The notes under the pieces were generated by a model. That model saw only the letters and a program-made list of their open reading frames with translations. It searched no databases and was not told the origin of the DNA. Below are positions 1 through 6,044 of a DNA stretch of 7,389 bases, piece after piece. This DNA is from an uncultured Clostridia bacterium. GTDB taxonomy: Bacteria; Bacillota; Clostridia; TANB77; CAG-508. Every line of letters starts with the position of its first letter. The stretch's first letter is position 1. The translations under genes were made by a program, and so were the position numbers. Location: positions 1 to 7,389 of the forward strand of contig CANRFE010000062.1 of NCBI GenBank assembly GCA_947629805.1, written 5' to 3'.

Positions 1-818
1 ATTTATCACAGGTTCAGGAATGGCAAGAAATACAAGAAGAAACACAAATTGAAAATGTTAATAAATTACTTGGAGGATATTTTAAAATTCCTATTGCTAA
101 TCCAGTTGATAATACAAGTCTTATAGGTGTACCTATATTTGCAAATGCAATAGATACATTAAAAGAAATAGATAAACAGTTTAGTAGAACGTTATGGGAA
201 TATGAAGGCTCAGAGTTAGCGCTTGATGTTGATGCTACAGCATTTAAGAAGGATGCAAAAGGTAATTACATACTACCAAAAGGAAAAAAGAGATTGTTTA
301 GAATGTTAGACCTTGGAGAAGAGAAATCATGGAATGTATTTAGTCCGGCAATTAGAGACACTGCTTTATTTAATGGATTAAATGAGTTATTACGATATAC
401 AGAATCACAATGTGGTTTATCATTTGGAATATTAAGCAAAAATACAGAAGTAGAAAAAAGAGTAGAGGAAATAAAAACTTCTAAACAAGATTATTTTGTT
501 ACAGTATCAGATATTCAAGGAGCATTGCAAACAGCACTAGAAGATCTAGTTTATGCAATAGATGTATTAATGATACTATATAAAATACCACATAAAAGCA
601 ATCCTAAATCAAGTTTTGATTGGGATGATAGTATATTAGTTGATAGTGAAAAGAAGCAATCTCAAAGCTTAATAGAAAGAAATGCAGGCTTAATTGATGA
701 CATAGAATATTTTGTACAAACAAGAGATTACTCAGAAGAAGAAGCTATTGCATATGTAGATAAAATGAGAAAAAGAACTCCTAAAGAGCCAGTAGAAAAA
801 GAAGAATTAGAGGAATAG
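1..818 (+). CDS. Phage portal protein, A118/SPP1-like (C-terminal part)
   Basis: The reading frame is open from base 3 to the TAG at 816-818 and gives 271 residues with no start codon needed, so the gene enters from the left edge. Portal proteins form the dodecameric ring at one capsid vertex through which DNA is packaged and ejected. The visible part has hallmarks of the A118-type portal C-terminal half: a stretch beginning IGVPIFANAIDTLKEIDKQF, a W-E-Y-E-G segment, an RLFRML-like strand, and later LLRYTESQCGLSFGILS, which resembles the stem/wing region. The tail end is acidic and coiled (SEEEAIAYVDKMRK...). The minor capsid protein 2 gene follows after 3 bases, as in the A118 head module. 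The N-terminal part is outside the window. Family assignment rests on remembered motifs plus gene order and is strong. Confidence 0.9.
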   Translation, partial: LSQVQEWQEIQEETQIENVNKLLGGYFKIPIANPVDNTSLIGVPIFANAIDTLKEIDKQFSRTLWEYEGSELALDVDATAFKKDAKGNYILPKGKKRLFRMLDLGEEKSWNVFSPAIRDTALFNGLNELLRYTESQCGLSFGILSKNTEVEKRVEEIKTSKQDYFVTVSDIQGALQTALEDLVYAIDVLMILYKIPHKSNPKSSFDWDDSILVDSEKKQSQSLIERNAGLIDDIEYFVQTRDYSEEEAIAYVDKMRKRTPKEPVEKEELEE

Positions 819-821
819 TAT

Positions 822-2591
822 ATGATAGAAGATAAAATTCAAAAAGCTATTAAGCCTATCATATCAATATACAGTCAAATAGAATTAGATATAATAGAAA
901 GAATTGCAGAACATTTCAAGATAAATGAAGAATTTATAAATTCTGATTATTGGTACTTTGAAAAATTAAAGGAATTAGGAGGACTTAACAATGAAACCAT
1001 AAAGCTATTAGAAAAGTATACAGGAAGAACAAAACAAGAATTATTAAAAGCAATGAATGATATAGGCATAAATGCAATACCAACAGAACAATTAAACATA
1101 GCAACACAAAAGGGGGCTCTATTAAATCCAGAGGACATAATAAATAGTACAAACATACAAAATATAATTAAATTTAGTTATAATGAAATAGAAAATTCAT
1201 TTTTACAGCTAAACAAGGCAATACAAGAACAAGTAAGGAAAACCTATACTGATATTATAACGCAAACATACATAAAGACATCTAGTGGAATATATAGTTA
1301 TCAAGAAGCTATATTAGAAAGCTTAGATGAGTTAGGCAATAAGGGTATATCAGTATTAGAATATCAAACAGATAAAGGCATAAGAAATTATGATGTTGTA
1401 GGAACTGTAAGACGAGATTTGCTATGTGCGACTAGAGGGTTAGCAGCAAAAGTAAATGAAGAAGTAATAAAAGAATCAGGTAATCATATTGTTAGAGTAT
1501 CACATCACTTTGGAGCTAGAATTGGAGATGGCGGAGAAAATTATACTAATCATGCATGGTGGCAAGAAAAACAATTCTTTTGTTGGAATTATGATGGCAA
1601 AGCTACAGAAGAAGAAAAGAAACTACCTGACTTTATGGAACATTGTAATTATGGAGATGTTCAAGGAATTGTAGGAATTAACTGTAAGCACTTTTTTACA
1701 GTATGGTATGGACAACTAAAAAAAGATGAATTAGATTTTACATATGAAGAAAATAAAGAACAATATGAAAAAACACAGCAACAAAGATATTTAGAAAATG
1801 GTGTAAGAAAGTGGAAAAGAAAACAAGTAATTGCAAATAAAGCAGAAGATAAAGAGGGTTATGAAAAAGCAAGTAAAAAGACTAAAGAATGGCAAGAAAG
1901 AATAAAGACATTTACAAAAGATAATAACTTAAAACGTGACTATACAAGAGAGCATGTAAAAAATACTAAAGTAGTGACAAATAAAGATAATAATGATATA
2001 ATAAAACCTAGTTATATAAGAAAAAACACTGATAAAGATTATGATACAACTAATGAAGAAGAAAATATAAAGACAGCAATAGAATTAATGCCAGAAAAAT
2101 TAAAAAATGATTTGAACAATACAGAATTTGAAATAATAACTAGAAATAAGACCAATAAAAATTATAGTAGATATGATAGAACAAACAATAAGTTCTATAT
2201 ATATGAAAATTCTACACAAGAAGAAGTAATTCATGAGATAGGACATTATATAGAAACAAAATATAATATACTAAATAATAAAAAATATATTGATATAAGA
2301 AGTAAAGGCTTGAATAATTGTTCAATATATTCTGTAAAAGATTTAGAATCTTATTCAGGTTATAAAGGAATAACAAATAGTAAATTTATATCTGAGTTAC
2401 AAGGATTAATATATAAAAAAGATTTACAAGGAAAATCGTATATTGGAAACAACCAATTATTAAATCTAAATTGTTTAGGAGAATATTTTTCAGAAGGATT
2501 TAGAGCATATTGGTTTGAATCAGAAAAGCTTAAAAATACAGATTTAGATTTATTTAATTATATAAAAGAGGTACTTGAAAATGTTAAATAA
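822..2591 (+). CDS. Phage minor capsid protein 2 fused to a C-terminal lethal-factor-like metalloprotease domain
   Basis: A 589-residue protein starting at ATG 822, with AGAGGA at 809-814 seven bases upstream. Residues 1-380 look like the Phage_min_cap2 (MuF-like) family: VSHHFGAR around 226-233, WWQEKQFF, then HCNYGDVQGIVGINCKH at 274-290, a basic coiled segment and the typical closing RDYTRE at 372-377. Ordinary members stop near here. This one continues about 210 residues. The extension carries HEIGH at 471-475 (zinc ligands H471 and H475, catalytic E472) and E554-Y-F-S-E-G-F-R, which resembles the E735-F-F-A-E-A-F-R motif of anthrax lethal factor, where E735 is the third zinc ligand. The equivalent of lethal-factor Tyr728 is not clear; Tyr540 is a possibility. 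The capsid part would place the protein at the portal, and the protease part may be delivered with DNA or act in the host. GC falls to about 21% in the extension. ImmA/IrrE-type protease is a less likely alternative. Confidence 0.9.
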   Translation: MIEDKIQKAIKPIISIYSQIELDIIERIAEHFKINEEFINSDYWYFEKLKELGGLNNETIKLLEKYTGRTKQELLKAMNDIGINAIPTEQLNIATQKGALLNPEDIINSTNIQNIIKFSYNEIENSFLQLNKAIQEQVRKTYTDIITQTYIKTSSGIYSYQEAILESLDELGNKGISVLEYQTDKGIRNYDVVGTVRRDLLCATRGLAAKVNEEVIKESGNHIVRVSHHFGARIGDGGENYTNHAWWQEKQFFCWNYDGKATEEEKKLPDFMEHCNYGDVQGIVGINCKHFFTVWYGQLKKDELDFTYEENKEQYEKTQQQRYLENGVRKWKRKQVIANKAEDKEGYEKASKKTKEWQERIKTFTKDNNLKRDYTREHVKNTKVVTNKDNNDIIKPSYIRKNTDKDYDTTNEEENIKTAIELMPEKLKNDLNNTEFEIITRNKTNKNYSRYDRTNNKFYIYENSTQEEVIHEIGHYIETKYNILNNKKYIDIRSKGLNNCSIYSVKDLESYSGYKGITNSKFISELQGLIYKKDLQGKSYIGNNQLLNLNCLGEYFSEGFRAYWFESEKLKNTDLDLFNYIKEVLENVK

Positions 2592-2766
2592 AGAAATTGA
2601 AGACAAAATATTGAAAGAAACAAATTTAGAAAATGCATTAAAAATATTAGAACCATATAAAAATGAAAAATGGAATGATAAAATTATTAAACATTTACAA
2701 TCGATAACGCCAAATGATGAAATACCAATAGGGGATTTTAGTTATATAAGAAAAGATAATATATAA
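2581..2766 (+). CDS. Small protein of unknown function, candidate immunity protein
   Basis: A 61-residue product beginning MLNKEIEDKI and ending SYIRKDNI. I chose ATG 2581 because AAGAGG at 2566-2571 sits nine bases before it; an in-frame TTG at 2575 is the only other nearby start and is poorly spaced. The gene overlaps the last 11 bases of the minor capsid/metalloprotease gene, so the two are translationally coupled, and an intrinsic terminator follows 30 bases after its stop. The protein is slightly acidic (12 D/E against 10 K/R), has no signal peptide or membrane segment, and its first half looks helical. I recognise no family. A small gene directly behind a C-terminal toxin-like domain is the usual position of an immunity gene in polymorphic toxin loci; that role is inference only. 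It has no counterpart in the basic A118 head gene order. Confidence 0.75.
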   Translation: MLNKEIEDKILKETNLENALKILEPYKNEKWNDKIIKHLQSITPNDEIPIGDFSYIRKDNI

Positions 2767-2770
2767 AAAC

Positions 2771-2800
2771 TTGACCAAAATTAAATCGTTAAATTATAGA
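2771..2800 (+). promoter_or_regulatory. Possible promoter for the scaffold/capsid genes, overlapping the terminator
   Basis: TTGACC at 2771-2776 (five of six to the -35 consensus) and TATAGA at 2795-2800 (four of six to -10) are separated by 18 bases. Transcription would begin near 2806-2808, in the loop or right arm of the terminator hairpin, so RNA made here could not form that hairpin and would run into the scaffold leader. In AT-rich DNA such matches arise by chance, so this is tentative. Confidence 0.4.
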
Positions 2801-2821
2801 CGTAGAAATACGTCTATTTTT
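2796..2821 (+). terminator. Intrinsic terminator after the toxin-like/immunity cassette
   Basis: A perfect 9-bp stem (2796-2804 with 2809-2817), closed by a GAAA loop at 2805-2808, runs into five T at 2817-2821. It lies between the small gene ending at 2766 and the scaffold gene at 2916, inside what is normally one continuous head operon. It should reduce read-through from the portal side, so scaffold and capsid expression would need antitermination, partial read-through or a local promoter. Confidence 0.82.
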
Positions 2822-2833
2822 ATATAAAAAATT

Positions 2834-2909
2834 CGACTACTTGTAGGTCGTAACAAATACAAGACTGCACGTGATGACAAACACGTAAAAGTCGTAGCAG
2901 TAGAAAGGA
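2834..2909 (+). promoter_or_regulatory. Structured 5' leader of the scaffold gene
   Basis: This non-coding stretch is richer in G/C than its flanks and holds several complementary segments. ACTGC 2864-2868 pairs with GCAGT 2897-2901, and directly stacked on it ACGTG 2869-2873 pairs with CACGT 2882-2886 around an 8-base loop, leaving a 10-base bulge (2887-2896). Upstream, CGACTA 2834-2839 can pair with TAG-GTCG 2844-2850 (one bulged G) around a CTTG loop, or CTTGTA 2840-2845 can instead pair with TACAAG 2858-2863. GTCGTA occurs twice (2848 region and 2891-2896), so CGACT 2834-2838 could also pair with AGTCG 2890-2894 in the bulge. The scaffold ribosome binding site AAAGGA (2904-2909) follows immediately. 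A cis-regulatory role is inference. Confidence 0.45.
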
Positions 2910-2915
2910 AAAAAT

Positions 2916-3506
2916 ATGAAAAGAAAATTTTTAGAAGATTTAGGACTAGAAGCAGAGGCTATAGAAAAAATTATGGCAGAAGCTGGCAAAGATGTCACAT
3001 CATTAAAAGCAAGAGTAGATGATTTAACAGAACAAATTAATGTTAAAGATACTACGATTGTAGAAAAAAACAATAAAATAGCTGAACTTGAAAAAGTGGA
3101 CGTCGAAGCTATAAAAAAAGAAGAATATGAAAAAGGAAAGAGCGACGGTTCTAAAGAAATTGAAGTTTTCAAAAAGAATAATGCGTTAGATAAAGCATTA
3201 CAAGGGTTTAAAGTGAAAGACCCAGAACTTATTAAACCAAAGCTTAAATTAGAGCAAATTGAATATGAAGCAGAGGGAGACGGTTTTAAAGTAAGCAAGG
3301 GATTAGAAGAACAAATAAATCCATTAAAACAAACTTATGGATATATATTTGATGATGACAATCCTTTACCACAATTCACAGGAAATATTAAGCAACCTAC
3401 AACTAATGAAATCACAAAAGAGGCTTTTAACAAAATGTCTTACAAAGAAAGAGTTGCTTTAAAAAATGAAAAACCAGAGGTTTATAAAAATTTAAAAAAT
3501 GAATAG
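2916..3506 (+). CDS. Capsid scaffolding protein, phage GP20 family
   Basis: A 196-residue protein starting at ATG 2916 with AAAGGA six bases upstream. Scaffolding proteins fill the procapsid interior, guide major capsid protein into the right shell and leave or are degraded before packaging. What shows this: an N-terminal MKRKFLEDLGLEAEAIEKIM segment typical of the GP20 family, a long charged coiled coil (about residues 20-85) rich in K/E/I/L heptads, a middle segment around ALDKALQGFKVKDPELIKPKL, and a C-terminal basic helix (NKMSYKERVALKNEKPEVYKNL) that matches the usual capsid-binding end of such proteins. Gene order, immediately ahead of the major capsid gene, fits fully. Its TAG stop overlaps the capsid gene's Shine-Dalgarno, so the two are tightly coupled. 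The name 'minor structural protein GP20' is used for the same family. Confidence 0.88.
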   Translation: MKRKFLEDLGLEAEAIEKIMAEAGKDVTSLKARVDDLTEQINVKDTTIVEKNNKIAELEKVDVEAIKKEEYEKGKSDGSKEIEVFKKNNALDKALQGFKVKDPELIKPKLKLEQIEYEAEGDGFKVSKGLEEQINPLKQTYGYIFDDDNPLPQFTGNIKQPTTNEITKEAFNKMSYKERVALKNEKPEVYKNLKNE

Positions 3507-3516
3507 GAGGAAAAAC

Positions 3517-4788
3517 ATGGAAGATAATCTAACAAAAATATCAAATTTAATTGACCCAGAAGTCATGGCTGATATGATATCAGCAAAATTACCAAAGAAA
3601 ATTAGAGTAGCACCTTTTGCAAAAGTAGATACCACATTAGAAGGTGCAGAAGGAGATACTGTTACAGTTCCTAAATTTGCATACATTGGAGATGCAGAAG
3701 ATGTAGCAGAAGGTGTTGAATGTGGAATGACAACATTAGAGGCTTCAAGCGAGAAAGTAACAGTTAAAAAAGCTATGAAAGGAGTTACATTAACAGATGA
3801 AGCTGTTTTGTCAGCACATGGAGACCCAGTTGGCGAGGCAAACAATCAATTAGCATTATCAATTGCTTCTAAAATTGATAATGATTGTATGGATGCATTA
3901 TCTAATGAAGATGCAGAAGGAAGGTTAAAATATAATGGCTCAGCTAATGAACTTGGATATGAAGGTATAGTCGATGCTATTGATGTATTTGAAGAAGAAG
4001 TAAATGGAGAAAAAGCAATGTTTGTTCATCCAAAACAGGTAACAACATTGAGGAAAGATCCAAACTTTATTTCTGCTGATAAATACAATCAGGAAGTAGT
4101 TTTAAAAGGCGAAATCGGAATGATTGCAAATACAAGAATTGTACCTTCTAAAAAGGTAAAAGAAGATAAAGAAACAACAAGCTACTTAAATCCTATTATA
4201 AAACTTGAAACAGAAGAAGAAACAGAGGAAGATACACCAGCATTAACAATTTACCTAAAAAGAGGTCTTAATGTTGAAAAAGAAAGAAAATCAAGAAAAA
4301 GAGCTACAGAAATTACTGTCGATGAAATGTATGCTGTTTCAGTTTCTAATGATTCTAAAGTAGTATTAGCAAAATTTAAAAAAAAAAGTAGTATAGAAAC
4401 TATTAAAGTAAGTGTTCCTAGTGAAGAAACTTCATTAAATATAGGAGAAAAAACAGTTCAAGATTTATGTGAAAATGTAAGTATTGAAGGTAATAATGTT
4501 AAAGGTTCACTAAAGCATGTTGAGAATTGGACTGAATTTTCAAAGACCGACAATAGTGGAAACTTCTTACCTTTATACTTCGAGGAAGCAAAAGGACAAG
4601 CAAAAGGAACAGTAAAAGTAGAGTTAAAAGGTACTGGAGCTAAATTAAAAAAGCCAGTAGCAGTTGATGAAAAAGATGGCTTAATAGTGTTCCAGATTCA
4701 TAACAAAGATAACACACTTGAAATTACTCAAGAAGGTAAAGAAGCTAGAACACTTAACTTAAGTCAACTAGATTTAAAAACAGAATAA
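3517..4788 (+). CDS. Major capsid protein with C-terminal decoration-like extension
   Basis: 423 residues from ATG 3517. I prefer this over the in-frame ATG 3499 because a perfect AGGAGG lies at 3505-3510, six bases upstream, while the earlier ATG is inside the scaffold gene and has no such site. Residues 1-290 look like an HK97-fold, N4-gp56-type capsid protein: MEDNLTKISNLIDPEVMAD, GDTVTVPKFAYIGDAEDVAEG, SEKVTVKKAMKGVTLTDEA, then FVHPKQVTTLRKDPNF and a basic loop EKERKSRKRATEI before VDEMYAVSV. Residues 291-423 form a separate beta-rich segment (NVKGSLKHVENWTEF, GNFLPLYFEE, TVKVELKGTGAKL, GLIVFQIHNKD) like the decoration domains fused to many gut-phage capsid proteins. The junction is coded by ten consecutive A (4378-4387). 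Likely the most abundant virion protein here. The core fold is confident; the extension's role on the outer shell is inference. Confidence 0.9.
   Translation: MEDNLTKISNLIDPEVMADMISAKLPKKIRVAPFAKVDTTLEGAEGDTVTVPKFAYIGDAEDVAEGVECGMTTLEASSEKVTVKKAMKGVTLTDEAVLSAHGDPVGEANNQLALSIASKIDNDCMDALSNEDAEGRLKYNGSANELGYEGIVDAIDVFEEEVNGEKAMFVHPKQVTTLRKDPNFISADKYNQEVVLKGEIGMIANTRIVPSKKVKEDKETTSYLNPIIKLETEEETEEDTPALTIYLKRGLNVEKERKSRKRATEITVDEMYAVSVSNDSKVVLAKFKKKSSIETIKVSVPSEETSLNIGEKTVQDLCENVSIEGNNVKGSLKHVENWTEFSKTDNSGNFLPLYFEEAKGQAKGTVKVELKGTGAKLKKPVAVDEKDGLIVFQIHNKDNTLEITQEGKEARTLNLSQLDLKTE
4378..4387 (+). other. A10 homopolymer at the capsid core/extension junction (possible slippage site)
   Basis: Ten A in a row encode the three lysines at residues 288-290 of the capsid protein. 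A one-base slip in either direction meets a stop almost at once: TAG at 4389-4391 in the -1 frame and TAG at 4394-4396 in the +1 frame. Slippage would therefore yield a capsid protein without the C-terminal extension. The run itself is seen; slippage is inferred. Confidence 0.4.
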
Positions 4789-4799
4789 AAGGAGTTAAA

Positions 4800-4860
4800 G
4801 GGCATGAATATATATACCAATTATGAATTTTATATTAATACATATATGGGCACCATGCCC
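4800..4860 (+). promoter_or_regulatory. Possible start-codon-masking RNA fold of the connector gene
   Basis: GGGCAT 4800-4805, which covers the first two bases of the start codon at 4804, is exactly complementary to ATGCCC 4855-4860. The same ATGCCC region also forms a local 5-bp hairpin with GGGCA 4848-4852 around a 3-base loop. Two competing folds could lower translation of this low-copy connector relative to the capsid gene upstream. Short matches may be chance. Confidence 0.22.
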
Positions 4861-5208
4861 GAAAGTGAATTTAATAAACAAGTAATAGGAGCAAGTTATG
4901 AGGTACAAAAACAAATATCCAATAAAGATATAACAGGATATAAAGATGAAGTACAATTAGCAACTTGCTCTGTTGCTGATATATTGTATAAAATTGAACT
5001 AATTGAACAAAGAAAAGCTAAGTTAATGAGTAATGCAAAAGATGACAAGGTAATTGCTAGTGAAAGTGTTGGCGATTATTCAAGAACATTTGCAAATATC
5101 AATAGTACAAAAGATTTAGAAGAAGAAATTTCTAACCAAAAAGCTAATATTAAAGAAGAAATAAGGAAATATCTATTAGATACTGGATTACTGTATAGAG
5201 GTGTTTAA
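4804..5208 (+). CDS. Head-tail connector (adaptor) protein
   Basis: 134 residues starting at ATG 4804, with AGGAG at 4790-4794 nine bases before it and 15 bases after the capsid stop. Connector (adaptor) proteins of this position bind under the portal and form the first ring of the neck. The sequence is mostly alpha-helical: NIYTNYEFYINTYMG at the N-terminus, a helix around QLATCSVADILYKIELIEQRK, a loop region VIASESVGDYSRTF, and the ending IRKYLLDTGLLYRGV. That SVGDYSRTF ... YLLDTGLLYRGV pattern is usual for the gene following the capsid gene in A118-like phages. Annotators often label it hypothetical or gp7/gp15-like. The exact family name is inferred from motif memory and gene order. No catalytic residues are expected. 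Confidence 0.78.
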   Translation: MNIYTNYEFYINTYMGTMPESEFNKQVIGASYEVQKQISNKDITGYKDEVQLATCSVADILYKIELIEQRKAKLMSNAKDDKVIASESVGDYSRTFANINSTKDLEEEISNQKANIKEEIRKYLLDTGLLYRGV

Positions 5209-5209
5209 A

Positions 5210-5593
5210 ATGTTTGACAAAGATATAACTGTAATAAATAAATATATTGATAAAGAAACAAAGAAAGCAAACTATAAAGTAAGCTATATAAAAGGATTTT
5301 GGAGTTCCAATGATGGAATATCAATAAATGGTACACAACTAACAAAAAATGATAGCTTAACAGCTAGAATATTAATGAGTGAAAAAGGATATCAAGCTCC
5401 AAAAGAATTTGAAGAAAATCAAAGTGGTTGGACGCTAAAGCCAGATGATTATCTAGTAAAAGGAATAATAAAAGATTTTACTACAATAACTAATTTAGTA
5501 GAGACTTACAAAGATATAATAAAGATATATAAAATAGGGACTAAAGATTATGGCTCAGAAGATATGTGGCATTGGGCTATAACAGGAGAATAA
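5210..5593 (+). CDS. Minor capsid protein 1 (head-closure/neck protein)
   Basis: 127 residues from ATG 5210, chosen over the in-frame GTG 5201 because AGAGGT (5197-5202) is placed seven bases upstream of the ATG and would overlap the GTG. The Shine-Dalgarno lies in the end of the connector gene, whose stop is one base away. The sequence fits the Minor_capsid_1 family: DITVINKYIDKETKKANY, then a tryptophan segment IKGFWSSNDGISINGTQLTKNDSLTARI, a proline-containing middle, and the DDYLVKGIIKDF strand near residues 80-90. It is a small, beta-rich protein, expected to close the head channel below the connector ring. It has no signal peptide or membrane segment. Function is by family and position. 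Confidence 0.77.
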   Translation: MFDKDITVINKYIDKETKKANYKVSYIKGFWSSNDGISINGTQLTKNDSLTARILMSEKGYQAPKEFEENQSGWTLKPDDYLVKGIIKDFTTITNLVETYKDIIKIYKIGTKDYGSEDMWHWAITGE

Positions 5594-5594
5594 T

Positions 5595-6044
5595 ATGAAA
5601 ATTGATTATATGGTTGCTTTTAGTGGTATTCAAAAGCAACAGATAATAGATAAATATGGACTTGATGGTGGAAGAACACAGAAAGTAATTGATAGCTCAT
5701 TTATGGGATATTTAGATAAGTATATGCCTATGGATAGTGGGCAAATGATAACAAGTATGTATAATTCTACTAAAGTTGGAAGCGGAGAAATTGATATTAA
5801 TACTCCTTATGCTCATTATCAACATGAGGGCGAAAAGTATGTAGACCCTAAATATAAAATAGGAGCATTTCATGATCCAGTAAGTGGAAGATATTGGAGT
5901 AGACCCAATATAAAGAAAGTTCCTTCTGGAGAAAAACTAAATTATCATGGAGGTTCTTTAAGAGGAGACCACTTTGTTGAAAGAATGTTAGCAGACCATT
6001 TTGATGATATTTTAAATGCAGGACAAAAGGAGATAGATAAGTAA
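5595..6044 (+). CDS. Minor capsid protein 2-type neck protein (HK97 gp10-like tail completion)
   Basis: 149 residues from ATG 5595, with AGGAGA at 5584-5589 five bases upstream and a one-base gap from the previous gene. Features typical of the small neck family Minor_capsid_2 / HK97 gp10-like: a helix with KVIDSSFMGYLDKYMPMDSGQMITSMY, where P-M-D-S-G replaces the common P-x-x-T-G before the strand, then INTPYAHYQHEGEKYVD, a loop SGRYWSRPNIKKVP, and the closing helix GDHFVERMLADHFDDIL. Such proteins join the completed head to the tail. It should not be confused with the large minor capsid protein 2 at 822-2591, which belongs to a different family despite the similar name. Its stop overlaps the next start (TAATG), so translation is coupled. 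Confidence 0.78.
   Translation: MKIDYMVAFSGIQKQQIIDKYGLDGGRTQKVIDSSFMGYLDKYMPMDSGQMITSMYNSTKVGSGEIDINTPYAHYQHEGEKYVDPKYKIGAFHDPVSGRYWSRPNIKKVPSGEKLNYHGGSLRGDHFVERMLADHFDDILNAGQKEIDK

Noticed and set aside
947..1156. Open frame on the minus strand inside the minor capsid gene
   Set aside because: Shadow of a clearly coding region; no support of its own.
1489..1674. Second plus-strand open frame inside the minor capsid gene
   Set aside because: It overlaps the most conserved part of the minor capsid domain, which is in another frame, and has no good ribosome site.
2874..2888. Tiny four-codon frame ATG...TAA in the leader loop
   Set aside because: No Shine-Dalgarno and too short to judge; leader-peptide control cannot be supported.
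2864..2901. Hammerhead-ribozyme-like words (TGATGA and GTC) in the scaffold leader
   Set aside because: The core C of CTGATGA is a G here, GAAA is not in the right place and the stems do not match the required three-way junction.
2837..3298. Open frame of 153 codons on the minus strand
   Set aside because: It is antisense to the scaffold gene, rich in Ser/Phe as expected from the complement of a Lys/Glu-rich coiled coil, and has no family resemblance.
3499..3516. Upstream ATG for the major capsid gene
   Set aside because: The perfect AGGAGG lies between it and ATG 3517, so the later ATG is the start.
3492..3845. Open frame of 117 codons on the minus strand
   Set aside because: Complement of the start of the major capsid gene; low-complexity Ser/Thr/Ala composition and no supporting ribosome site.
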